Part shown: piece after piece, positions 1-8,241 of the stretch
Layout: each line of letters opens with the position of its first letter
How positions within the stretch are numbered: the first letter of the stretch is position 1
Assembly: GCA_001465015.1 (NCBI GenBank)
Contig: LNEO01000195.1
Span: 1 to 33,824 of the forward strand
Direction: 5' to 3'
DNA from: Deltaproteobacteria bacterium Ga0077539
GTDB lineage: Bacteria > Myxococcota_A > Polyangia > Polyangiales > Ga0077539
Length of the DNA: 33,824 nt
Position numbers and translations under genes: made by a program
Notes under the pieces: model-generated
What the model saw: the letters and a program-made list of their open reading frames with translations, nothing else
Databases searched by the model: none
Told to the model about the DNA's origin: nothing

Positions 1-810
1 TTCGCGGGCGACGAGTTCGACCTGCGCGTCACGATTCGGCGAACGACCGAGCGCAGCATCTACGCGACGGCGAACGAGGAGGAGGCGATCGCGACCGCGC
101 CGGGCGATTTCGATGCGTCGATCGCTGGTCACGTGACGGTGATCGCAGTCGAAGAGGGAGCGCTTCGATCCATGTCGCTTCGCGTGACCGACAGCAGATG
201 GCGGCGCGCTGGCGCGCTCTCTTCGCCGACGCTCACCGCAGGAACACAGCTGTGGATCGTCGCCTCGAGCGCTGGCGTCCTCCTCGACCTCCGCGCTGAT
301 CGAGCGCTGTCCAACGACGGCGCGATGTTCGTTCGAGGGCTGCTCCAGCAGCCGCTGCTGTGGGCGCAACCCACGCGGTGGTTCGGGCCCCTCGAGCGTC
401 GGCGGCTCGGCGAAGAGTGGCTCGTCGCGCGCGAAGCCCGCGACCCCTCCCACGCCGAGCGCTGGGCGCGACTCGCCTGGGTCGGCACCGTGCGCGGACA
501 ACGCTTGATGCGCCTGGAATCCTGGAGCGACGGTCCGCTCGTCGCGCGTCCAGTCGCGGGCCGTGATCGGTGGGCGCGTCGACGTACGACCGAAGACCTC
601 CAAGCGCTGCTGCCGCGAGACCCGACGTTGCCACCCGCGAGGGTCGAGCAGCGACTGCGCGTCGAGATGGCGGTGCCTGCTGGGGCGCGCCCGGTGGGCA
701 ATGGGCCAGCGCTTGTTGTGCCTGTGACGCAAGAGCTGTTCATGCTCGATCAAATGAGCATCGTGACGATCGTCGAGTTCTCTTCCTTCGTCCGGGTCGC
801 GACGAGCTGA
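1..810 (+). CDS. Hypothetical protein, 5'-truncated by the window edge
   Basis: The reading frame is open from base 1 to the TGA at 808-810, giving 269 visible residues, so the true start lies upstream. An internal ATG/GTG start near 133 is possible, but the frame upstream of it is also open and has the same codon style. I recognise no domain. The visible part is rich in Arg, Leu and Trp, has no obvious membrane segment, and ends in alternating hydrophobic residues (SIVTIVEFSSFVRVATS) that could form beta strands. It could be the C-terminal domain of a larger protein. The next gene on the same strand starts about 250 bases downstream, so there is no evidence of an operon. Coding status is fairly safe; function is unknown. 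Confidence 0.6.
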   Translation, partial: FAGDEFDLRVTIRRTTERSIYATANEEEAIATAPGDFDASIAGHVTVIAVEEGALRSMSLRVTDSRWRRAGALSSPTLTAGTQLWIVASSAGVLLDLRADRALSNDGAMFVRGLLQQPLLWAQPTRWFGPLERRRLGEEWLVAREARDPSHAERWARLAWVGTVRGQRLMRLESWSDGPLVARPVAGRDRWARRRTTEDLQALLPRDPTLPPARVEQRLRVEMAVPAGARPVGNGPALVVPVTQELFMLDQMSIVTIVEFSSFVRVATS

Positions 811-1062
811 CAGCAGGTCTTGTCGATGTGGCTCATCGCGCGGTCCCACGCGAACGGACGTCGTGGCGTCGCGAGCGAGCGATGCGCTCTGCAGCGTCCG
901 CCGAGCCAGCAGATCGATGCTCGGTTGGGGACCGACACGGCTCGACTCGACTCGACGCAGGTTGGCGGGAGCTCGCCATTCTTTCCGGGATCGGTTGTGA
1001 TCGGACGCTCTTTCGCCCGGGCGCTTCTTTCGCAGCGCAGCGCTTTGATGCACGCTCGGCCG

Positions 1063-1407
1063 ATGATCCACCTGGTTTCGTGTCCATCTTGCGCGCGACA
1101 CATTCGCGTCGAAGAGCCAGCGTGTCCCTTCTGCGGGCTGACGTTCGAGCGCGCGTCGCGCAGCGAGGCGGGAGTCGCTTCGTGGTACGCGGTCGCGGCG
1201 CTCTCTGCGACGCTCGCCCTCTCGGGCTGTGACTCTTCGGGCAATCGCGTGACCGCACAAGCGTACGGCGGACCGCCGGGCGTCGACATCGAGGCTCTGC
1301 TCGCGCCGCGAACCACGGATAGCGGCGTTGCGGCGCCGTCCCGAGAATCGATGCAGATCTATGGAGCGCCGCCCGTTCCGACCGCGCCGTCGGACAACGA
1401 CCGTTGA
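1063..1407 (+). CDS. Small zinc-ribbon protein with one membrane segment
   Basis: The product is 114 residues. The N-terminus carries a zinc-ribbon-like motif, CPSC at 7-10 and CPFC at 21-24. A hydrophobic segment at about 40-55 follows, ending in LSGC, which resembles a lipobox. The Pro/Ala-rich tail holds two similar motifs, AYGGPP (67-72) and IYGAPP (99-104). The ribbon is probably cytoplasmic, with the tail across the membrane or anchored at Cys56. I chose the ATG at 1063 because the ribbon begins directly after it; an in-frame ATG at 1048 and longer starts exist, and none has a good ribosome binding site. The 252 bases upstream hold no gene I can support. Proteins with a CPxC/CPFC ribbon, one helix and a YGAPP-like tail recur in Myxococcota as far as I recall, but the function is unknown to me. 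Confidence 0.6.
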   Translation: MIHLVSCPSCARHIRVEEPACPFCGLTFERASRSEAGVASWYAVAALSATLALSGCDSSGNRVTAQAYGGPPGVDIEALLAPRTTDSGVAAPSRESMQIYGAPPVPTAPSDNDR

Positions 1408-1411
1408 GCGT

Positions 1412-3385
1412 CTACCGCGGTGCACTCGCGTTGGCGTCGACCTCGATGGTCCGCACGGCTTCGCTCAATCGCACGCGGCGCTCGCCGATCTGGGTGTCGA
1501 GCTCGACGATGCGACGCGACACTTGATCGATCTCGCCGCTCACTTGCGCGAGGCGGGTGGTCAACCGCGCGCGCAGATCGGCCGCGGCCGGATTGCGGCG
1601 AATCGACTCGAGGTTGTCGCGCGTCTCTTGCGCGTTGGTCTGCAGGTCGTTGCGGCGGGTGATGTGCTCGCCGCGCTCGACAGCCAGCCGCGAGATCTGC
1701 ACTTGCAGCTCGAGCGCTCCCGTGAGGGCGTCGATGGTCGCGCGCGGCGCGCGGCCGCCCTGAATGAACCCACGGATCGCCTCGATCGCCTGCGGATCGC
1801 CCCACTGCGTGGTCATCGCGAAGGGCGATCGCACCACGACGAGCTGCTCCGAGCGCCCGCGCGCAGCAATGCGCACCGGAACGAGCGCCGCCCCGTTGGC
1901 GGTCTCGGTCATGGGAGGGGGCTCGAAGAGCGACGTTCCCTCGGGGGTGGGGATGCGGATCAATACGCGCGCGTCGCGGTCCATGCCGTTGCGGACGCGG
2001 AAGGTGTTTCGCGCGGTGCGAAAGCGCTCGATCTGCACGACTCCGCGGCGGATCGCGACGAGCCGCGCGCCCTCGACGTCGAACGTGCTGGTGTTCTCGA
2101 CGGCGAGGCCGCGCTCCAACGCGAACGGGACCACCGCGGTGGCGTCGTTGGGCAACGGATCGAGCATTCCTTGTCCGAGAAACGCGCCCGACTCGAAGAT
2201 GGCCAAGGGGCCGCGCTCGAGCATCGAGCCCGTTCGATTGACGAAGCGCGCGACGTTGAAGGGGTGCCTCGTCGAGTCGCCCACGCCCGCGTCCGGCGCG
2301 AACAGGTACAGCCGCTCGCCAGGAACATCCCTCGACGCCAGCAGCACCATCGTCGCGCTTCGATTAGGGATCGTCACGCGCGCGGGCAGGTCGTATCGAG
2401 TGGCGCCTCCCTGCACGGCAACCGCCGCGAGCGAGGCGATCGACCGCGGTCGCGAAGGCCCCTCGAAGCCAGCGCCCGTGCCACCCAGGCGGCCGCCGGG
2501 GGTCCCACCGACGACACCGCCAGCGGTTTGCCTCCAGTCGCGCCCGTTGGCCGCCACCGTTCGGGGCGCGGCGGCGGGGCGTGCACCTCCGCCTGCTCGG
2601 CCTGAAGTGCTTCGTCGAGCACGATCCCCGCGAGACTCGAGGTTGCGCGATCGCTCGGTCTCTTCGTTGTCGTCGAGGTCCTCGGCTTCATCGGCTGCGG
2701 GCTGCGCGCGCGTAATCGTGGAGGTCACTGCGGGCGTCGTTGGTTGATTGCTCTGATCGTTGGCGAGCGTCGTGTCTCCTTGCGGAACCGCGTCGATCAC
2801 CTCGCCGCGGTCGGTGACGAGCGGTCGCTCGGTGATCACGGGCTCGGCCAGCTCGCTGCGAAACGACACCGGCGCGCCCGTGACCAGCGAGAGCTGAACG
2901 TTGCGCCAGTCTTCGCCCGAGAGGTTTTGCACGACGCCGTACGCCTGAATCTGCGCGTCCGTTTGCCCGAGGACGAGGCGGTAGGACGGCCTCCAGATGG
3001 GCGTCTCGGCCATATAGCCAACGACGAGGTCGTGGCCGCGACCGTCGAGCCGCATCTGGACGGTGCGACGCTCGTCGGGCGACGGGGGCCGCTCACCAGC
3101 CGACGGGTCGCGCGGCAGGGGAAAGGCCGCGGACTGAACGCTCGAGCCCCCGCGCTCCATGACCGCGAGCGTGGCGAGAAAATCACCGACCTCGCTCTGG
3201 CGAACGCTGAACTCGACCGAGTCCCCGCTCACGTTGCCGCCGCGCTCGAAGTACGCGACACCGTTGCGATACACGACGACGCGGCGCAGGCCGAGGGTGG
3301 GCTGCGAAGCGACCTGCGGGCCGCGGACGCAAGCCGGGGTGAGGGTGAGGAGGGCGAGGAGGGCGAGGCGAGAGCGTTGGTTCAT
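1412..3385 (-). CDS. DUF4139-domain lipoprotein
   Basis: The product is 657 residues. The start ATG at 3385 begins a lipoprotein signal peptide with lipobox LTPAC (Cys19), so the protein should be anchored in the envelope; the frame stays open further upstream, but that part is unlikely to be coding. A DUF4139-type region follows, with its signature ETPIWRPSYRLVL at about 127-139 and a predicted beta-rich body. A low-complexity Arg/Gly/Ala insert lies in the middle. The C-terminus, about 560-650, is a charged helical coiled coil. MuiA-like DUF4139 proteins usually have the coiled coil nearer the N-terminus with a DUF4140 domain, so the order here differs. The role of the family is poorly known. 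The gene converges on the zinc-ribbon gene with a 4-base gap and diverges from the TrkA-N gene. Confidence 0.8.
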   Translation of the reverse strand: MNQRSRLALLALLTLTPACVRGPQVASQPTLGLRRVVVYRNGVAYFERGGNVSGDSVEFSVRQSEVGDFLATLAVMERGGSSVQSAAFPLPRDPSAGERPPSPDERRTVQMRLDGRGHDLVVGYMAETPIWRPSYRLVLGQTDAQIQAYGVVQNLSGEDWRNVQLSLVTGAPVSFRSELAEPVITERPLVTDRGEVIDAVPQGDTTLANDQSNQPTTPAVTSTITRAQPAADEAEDLDDNEETERSRNLESRGDRARRSTSGRAGGGARPAAAPRTVAANGRDWRQTAGGVVGGTPGGRLGGTGAGFEGPSRPRSIASLAAVAVQGGATRYDLPARVTIPNRSATMVLLASRDVPGERLYLFAPDAGVGDSTRHPFNVARFVNRTGSMLERGPLAIFESGAFLGQGMLDPLPNDATAVVPFALERGLAVENTSTFDVEGARLVAIRRGVVQIERFRTARNTFRVRNGMDRDARVLIRIPTPEGTSLFEPPPMTETANGAALVPVRIAARGRSEQLVVVRSPFAMTTQWGDPQAIEAIRGFIQGGRAPRATIDALTGALELQVQISRLAVERGEHITRRNDLQTNAQETRDNLESIRRNPAAADLRARLTTRLAQVSGEIDQVSRRIVELDTQIGERRVRLSEAVRTIEVDANASAPR

Positions 3386-3391
3386 GGAGCT

Positions 3392-3419
3392 CACTGTGGG
3401 TGGTTTCGGACCACCAGTG
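3392..3419 (-). promoter_or_regulatory. Leader hairpin upstream of the DUF4139 gene
   Basis: An inverted repeat GGTGGT (3399-3404) / ACCACC (3410-3415) has a 5-base loop and an outer CACT/AGTG pair (3392-3395 and 3416-3419) separated by a 3-base bulge. It ends 6 bases upstream of the ATG on the minus strand, so in the leader RNA it could cover the ribosome entry site. No function is shown. Confidence 0.25.
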
Positions 3420-3537
3420 CTCGTGACGGCTTGGGTTGTGACCGCGCGGCGCGCATTCGTGACAGATTGGTGAATGCACCGCCAGGTGGTTGGCGCGAAG
3501 GCATCGCGTCCCCACCCATGCGGCCAAGAGAGAACCA

Positions 3538-4713
3538 TTGACCACTGAGGGACAATCGCAGCGAAAGCGCATCCGCGCCGGGCTGCTTCTTCGCCAGAAC
3601 CGCGCCGCGATCTTCACGGTCCTCGCGTGGTTTCTCGCGAACTACGTGATCTTCGCGGTTGTTCTGTCCAAGGGCTGGACGCGCGCCCTCTGGACGCTGT
3701 TCTACTTCGCGCCCGACGGGTCGAAGTGGGGCAATTTCTACATGACCATGTCCGACTTCGTGGTCTTCGGCATGGTCGTGAGCGTCGTGGCCACCGGCGT
3801 TTCGCGGCACTATCGCCCGGAGCAGACGAGCGCGGTCCTCGCGAGCATGGCCAAGGATCACGTGGTGGTGTTGGGCTTCACCAACCTCGGTCAACGCGTC
3901 GTCGAGCTCTGCGAACAGAAGGGGATCCCCGTGGTGGTCGTCGATCGCGACCGAGAGCGCGTCTCGTCGTTGATCCAGGGAGAGCGGCCGCTGGTGCTCG
4001 GCGATCCCGAGGACAGCGGCGCGCTCGCGGCGGCCTCCGTCGGTCGAGCGAAGCTCGTCGTAATCGCAAAAGACGGCGTCGAGGCGGGGGCGATCGCCGC
4101 GCGCAGGGTGCGCACCATCAACCCCAAGGTGACGCTCGTCGTGCGCTGCGCGGACGACGACGTGGGGCAGGTGCTCGGTCGCGCGTACGACGCCAAGATC
4201 GTCTCGACCACGAGGCTCGCGGCGCGACACATCGAGCAGGCGGCGCTGAAGCAGGGCGTGCGCCGCTGCGTGCTCATCGGGTTCAACTCGCTCGCGGTGC
4301 GGGTGTACGCGGCGCTTCGGCCGAAGGGAATCGAAGTGACGATCATCGACGACAAGACCGCCAAGCGCCCGACGGGCTCGCACGACGGAGCGCTCGACGG
4401 GCTCGCGGGCGCGATCTCGAACGGCGACCCGAGCTCGTACGAGGTGCTGCGGGCGGCGGGCGTTCACGAGGCCGAGCTGGTGGTCCTCACGGGAGAAGAC
4501 CTCGGTCACGCGCTGGTCGTGTGCGAGCGCGTTCGAGACATCAACGGGCAGGCCAAGGTGATCGTACGAGCGTTTCACGAGGACGCCGCGGCGATCTTGA
4601 CCCAGGCGCCGTTTCGGGCAGAGGTCGTCTCGAGCTCGCGGTTTGCGCTGCGCTCACTCGTGCGCGAGGGGGCCTTCGAGGCGGTCGGGGTCGAGCGCAC
4701 GGCGAGCACGTGA
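3538..4713 (+). CDS. Membrane protein with two TrkA-N (RCK-type) domains
   Basis: The product is 391 residues. I chose TTG 3538 because AAGAGAG lies 5 bases upstream; a TTG at 3490 would add 16 residues. Two membrane segments (about 23-44 and 72-90) are followed by a Rossmann-type TrkA-N domain starting at 108 (HVVVLGFTNLGQR) and a second at about 235 (RRCVLIGFNSLAVR). This is the layout of ligand-gated potassium channel subunits and CASTOR/POLLUX-like ion channels. The loop between the two helices has no TxGYG selectivity filter, so it may not conduct potassium, or may be a regulatory or non-classical channel. It probably senses a nucleotide such as NAD(H) or a cyclic dinucleotide; that is family inference. 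RapZ follows 67 bases downstream on the same strand. Confidence 0.8.
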   Translation: MTTEGQSQRKRIRAGLLLRQNRAAIFTVLAWFLANYVIFAVVLSKGWTRALWTLFYFAPDGSKWGNFYMTMSDFVVFGMVVSVVATGVSRHYRPEQTSAVLASMAKDHVVVLGFTNLGQRVVELCEQKGIPVVVVDRDRERVSSLIQGERPLVLGDPEDSGALAAASVGRAKLVVIAKDGVEAGAIAARRVRTINPKVTLVVRCADDDVGQVLGRAYDAKIVSTTRLAARHIEQAALKQGVRRCVLIGFNSLAVRVYAALRPKGIEVTIIDDKTAKRPTGSHDGALDGLAGAISNGDPSSYEVLRAAGVHEAELVVLTGEDLGHALVVCERVRDINGQAKVIVRAFHEDAAAILTQAPFRAEVVSSSRFALRSLVREGAFEAVGVERTAST

Positions 4714-4780
4714 CGCTGAACGCGCGGGAGCTCGCCGGTTTCGAGACCGCCGCGCTGGATGGTGCGATAGTCACTCCATC

Positions 4781-5659
4781 GTGAGCGAGACGCGATCGAT
4801 CGTGGTCGTGACAGGGATGAGCGGCGCTGGCCGCTCCACGGCGCTGCACGTGCTCGAAGACCTCGGGTACTACTGCATCGACAACCTTCCGCCGCCGCTC
4901 GTCGCGCAGTCGGTCAAGCTGCTCACGGACGACGCCAAACAACCGCGGATCGGCATCGGGATGGACGTGCGGTCGCGGGTCTTTCTCGACTCGGTCGACG
5001 ACGAGGTGCTGCAGCTCCGCGCGCAGGGGGCGCACACGATGCTCGTGTTTCTCGACGCCGAGGACGCGGTGCTCGTGCGGCGCTACAGCGAGTCGCGCAG
5101 GCCGCACCCGCTCTCGATCGAGCACCCCGACGAGGACATCCCGACGCTCATCGCGCGCGAGCGCGAGCGGCTCACGGCGCTCAGGTCGCAGGCGGACCGG
5201 GTGGTGGACACCTCGAGGCTCAACGCCCATGAATTCAAGCGTCACCTCGTCGAGCTCTTCGCCGGCGACGGGGCGCCCAAGATGACGACGCGGCTCTTGA
5301 CCTTTGGCTTCAAGCACGGCGCGCCCACCGAGGCGGACCTGTTGTTCGACGTGAGGCACTTGCCGAACCCTCACTTCGTCCCCGAGCTCAAGCCCCGCTC
5401 GGGAAAGGACGCCCCCGTCGCGTCGTACGTGCTCGACCGCCCCGAGGCGCAGTCGCTGCTCGAATCGCTGGTGAAATTCCTGGTTCCGCTGCTTCCTCAG
5501 TACGCGCGCGAGGGCAAGGTCGTGCTCACGATCGCCATCGGCTGCACGGGAGGACGACACCGCAGCGTCGCCATCGCCGAGGCGCTGGGAAAGCGATTGA
5601 TCGACGGCGCGCCAGGCCCGGTGACCGTGGGTCACCGTGATATCGACCGCGGAGGCTGA
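4781..5659 (+). CDS. rapZ: RapZ family nucleotide-binding RNase adapter
   Basis: The product is 292 residues, close to the 284 of E. coli RapZ. The P-loop GMSGAGRST lies at 12-20, followed by LEDLGYYCIDNLPP, which is diagnostic of the family. The C-terminal domain contains the conserved IGCTGGRHRSVAIAEAL. The Walker A lysine is arginine; the same GAGRS form occurs in actinobacterial homologues, so it is not a sign of decay. In enterobacteria RapZ guides RNase E to the GlmZ sRNA and so tunes glucosamine-6-phosphate synthase; outside that group the RNA target is unknown. I chose GTG 4781 because the conserved domain begins right after it. There is no Shine-Dalgarno sequence; a near-match to the -10-like boxes seen elsewhere here (TAGTCA, 4768-4773) lies 7 bases upstream. 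Confidence 0.93.
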   Translation: MSETRSIVVVTGMSGAGRSTALHVLEDLGYYCIDNLPPPLVAQSVKLLTDDAKQPRIGIGMDVRSRVFLDSVDDEVLQLRAQGAHTMLVFLDAEDAVLVRRYSESRRPHPLSIEHPDEDIPTLIARERERLTALRSQADRVVDTSRLNAHEFKRHLVELFAGDGAPKMTTRLLTFGFKHGAPTEADLLFDVRHLPNPHFVPELKPRSGKDAPVASYVLDRPEAQSLLESLVKFLVPLLPQYAREGKVVLTIAIGCTGGRHRSVAIAEALGKRLIDGAPGPVTVGHRDIDRGG

Positions 5660-5674
5660 AGCAGGCGCGTGAGG

Positions 5675-8158
5675 CTACAGCGCGCCCCAGATTTCGTGGG
5701 CGTACTCGTAGATCGTTCGATCGCTCGAGAAGGGCCCCGTCTTGGCGATGTTTCGAAGGGCCATGCGGTGCCATTGGCGCTGGTCCTGGTAGCGGTCTGC
5801 AACGGCGTGCTGCGCGTCGACGTAGGCGTCGAAGTCCGCCATCAACATGTACGGGTCGCGCGCGAGCAGGTCGTCGATCAGCGGGCGAAACAGCGAGCGG
5901 TTCTCGGGCTCGAAGAAGCCCGACGAGATGAGGTCCAGGACCTCGCGCAGCCGCTCGTTCTTCTCGTAGATCGCGCGCGGGTGGTAGCCCTTGGCGACGC
6001 GGTCGTGGACCTCGTCCGCGGTGAGCCCGAACAAGAAGAAGTTCTCCGGTCCCACCGAGTCGCGCAGCTCGATGTTGGCGCCGTCGAGCGTTCCGATGGT
6101 GAGCGCGCCGTTCATCGCGAACTTCATGTTTCCGGTTCCCGACGCCTCTTTGCCGGCGGTCGAGATCTGCTCGGACACATCCGCAGCGGGGATCATCCGC
6201 TCGGCGAGCGACACGCGGTAGTTGGGAACGAAGAACACATCCAGCAGCCCCTTGACCGCCGAGTCTTGTCCGATCACCTCCGCGATCGAGTTGACCAGCT
6301 TGATGATCAGCTTGGCGGACTTGTATCCAGGGGCAGCCTTCGCGCCGAACAAGAACGTCCTCGGCGTGCGCGCCGCACGCGGGTCCCTCTTGATGTCGAG
6401 GTAGAGCCGAACGATGTGCAGCGCGTTGAGCAGCTGCCGCTTGTACTCGTGCAGCCGCTTGATCTGCACGTCGTAGATCGAGCTCGGGTCGAGCTTGTGC
6501 TCGTACGTCTCTGCGCAATAGCTCGCGAAGTTCGCCTTGTTTTCGCGCTTGATCGCCGCGAGTCGATCGATCACTTGATCGTCGTCGACGTACTTCAACA
6601 AGTTCTCGAGCAGGTCGAGGTCCGTCTCCCAGCCGGGGCCGACGAGCTCGGTGAGCAGCGACGCGAGCTTCGGGTTGCATTGGCGAATCCAACGTCGCGG
6701 CGTCACGCCGTTGGTCTTGTTCGAGAACTTCTCTGGCTCGAGCTCGGCGAAGTCCTGCAGCACCGTCTCTTTGAGCAGCCTCGTGTGCAGCGCCGCGACG
6801 CCGTTGACCTTGTGTGATCCGACGACGGCGAGATACGCCATGCGGACCTTTCGCTCGGGCCCCTCTTCGATGAGGCTCATGCGGTGCAGCCTGGCGTCGT
6901 CCCCAGGAAAGCGGATCGAGACCTGCCGCAAGAACCTGCGATTGATCTCGTAGATGATCTGAAGGTGCCGCGGCAGGAGCCGCTCGAACAGCGCGACCGA
7001 CCACTTCTCGAGCGCCTCGGCGAGCAGCGTGTGGTTGGTGTAGCCGAAGGTCGCGACGGTGATCTCCCACGCCGCTTCCCACGAGACGTGATTCTCGTCG
7101 ACGAGCACGCGCATCAGCTCGGCGACGGCGATCGCGGGGTGCGTGTCGTTGAGCTGAATCGCGTTGAGCTTCGAGAAATCCAGCGCGGTTCCGCCGCGCT
7201 TGAGGTGCCGTCGAACGATGTCGTGCACCGCGCACGCGACGAAGAAGTACTCTTGCTTGAGCCTCAGCTCGCGGCCCGCCTGGTTGTGGTCGTTGGGGTA
7301 CAAGACCTTCGAGATCACCTCGCTGCCGGTCTTGTCTTCGACCGCGCGCACGTAGTCGCCGTCGTTGAAGAGCGCGAAATCGAACTCGTTGGACGAGCGC
7401 GCCTGCCAGAGGCGAAGCGTGTTCACCATGCCGTTGCCGTAGCCGCCGACGAGCGTGTCGAACGGCACCCCCAGCACTTTTTGTGTGTCGATCCAGCGCA
7501 CTTGAAAGCGCCCCGTTCGGTCCGCGCTGTCCACGCACCGACCGTAGAAATTCACCTCCACGGTGTGCTCGGGCCGCACGATCTCCCACGGGTTTCCGAA
7601 GCGCAGCCACTCGTCGGGCTTCTCGTGTTGCCAGCCATCTTTGAAGGCCTGCTCGAAGATGCCGAACTCGTACCGGATGCCGTACCCGTAGCCGTTGAGC
7701 CCGAGCGTCGCCATCGAGTCGAGAAAACACGCGGCGAGCCGCCCGAGGCCGCCGTTGCCGAGCCCCGCGTCGGGCTCCTTCTCGACGAGGTCCGAGAGGT
7801 CCACCTTGAGCTCGGCCAGGACCGATCGCATCTCGTCGTAAAGGCCGAGGGCGTGCAGGTTGCTCTCGAGCAGCCTTCCCAGCAGAAACTCGGCGGACAG
7901 GTAATAGACGCGCTTTTTCTTCTCGGAGTTGAGCTTCTTTCGCGTCGCCGCCCAGCGGGCCATCAGTCGATCGCGCACCACGAAGGCGAGCGCGTGCAGC
8001 CGGTCGAGCGTCGTCGCGCTCTCGAGTTGGCGGCCGCGCATGTACGCCAGGTGATCGAGAAACGCGCGGTTGAGCGCCTCGCGCACCATGCTCGTGCGGT
8101 CATCCTCGACGATGACGACCTTCTCGGACTCTGGGACGATGGAGTGTCGTTCGGTCAT
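5675..8158 (-). CDS. glgP: Glycogen/starch phosphorylase
   Basis: The product is 827 residues, normal for the family. The enzyme splits alpha-1,4-glucan with phosphate to give glucose 1-phosphate in the cytoplasm, using pyridoxal phosphate. Visible signatures include EKEPDAGLGNGGLGRLAACF in the N-terminal half, NQAGRELRLKQEYF, the long FSNKTNGVTPRRWI block, and the cofactor-lysine motif EASGTGNMKFAMNG with Lys679. I chose ATG 8158 (MTERHSI) over an in-frame upstream start because the extension has no conservation signal and would run into the divergent promoter region. No other glycogen gene is adjacent. The gene converges on rapZ with a 15-base gap and is divergent from the metallophosphoesterase gene, with 83 bases between their starts. 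Confidence 0.96.
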   Translation of the reverse strand: MTERHSIVPESEKVVIVEDDRTSMVREALNRAFLDHLAYMRGRQLESATTLDRLHALAFVVRDRLMARWAATRKKLNSEKKKRVYYLSAEFLLGRLLESNLHALGLYDEMRSVLAELKVDLSDLVEKEPDAGLGNGGLGRLAACFLDSMATLGLNGYGYGIRYEFGIFEQAFKDGWQHEKPDEWLRFGNPWEIVRPEHTVEVNFYGRCVDSADRTGRFQVRWIDTQKVLGVPFDTLVGGYGNGMVNTLRLWQARSSNEFDFALFNDGDYVRAVEDKTGSEVISKVLYPNDHNQAGRELRLKQEYFFVACAVHDIVRRHLKRGGTALDFSKLNAIQLNDTHPAIAVAELMRVLVDENHVSWEAAWEITVATFGYTNHTLLAEALEKWSVALFERLLPRHLQIIYEINRRFLRQVSIRFPGDDARLHRMSLIEEGPERKVRMAYLAVVGSHKVNGVAALHTRLLKETVLQDFAELEPEKFSNKTNGVTPRRWIRQCNPKLASLLTELVGPGWETDLDLLENLLKYVDDDQVIDRLAAIKRENKANFASYCAETYEHKLDPSSIYDVQIKRLHEYKRQLLNALHIVRLYLDIKRDPRAARTPRTFLFGAKAAPGYKSAKLIIKLVNSIAEVIGQDSAVKGLLDVFFVPNYRVSLAERMIPAADVSEQISTAGKEASGTGNMKFAMNGALTIGTLDGANIELRDSVGPENFFLFGLTADEVHDRVAKGYHPRAIYEKNERLREVLDLISSGFFEPENRSLFRPLIDDLLARDPYMLMADFDAYVDAQHAVADRYQDQRQWHRMALRNIAKTGPFSSDRTIYEYAHEIWGAL

Positions 8159-8241
8159 TGCCCGCGGGAGCTTCACATTTCTTACGGCACTCTCGATAGA
8201 GCCACCGATGGTCCTGTGCGACATCCATCCGTCAGCGCCCC

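Noticed and set aside
941..955. Three tandem copies of CTCGA upstream of the zinc-ribbon gene.
   Set aside because: The run is too short to call a functional repeat in a GC-rich sequence and lies in no recognised element.
4781..5659. Arginine instead of lysine in the RapZ P-loop (GMSGAGRST).
   Set aside because: The GAGRS form is also found in actinobacterial RapZ homologues, and the rest of the protein is fully conserved, so it is a family variant and not decay.
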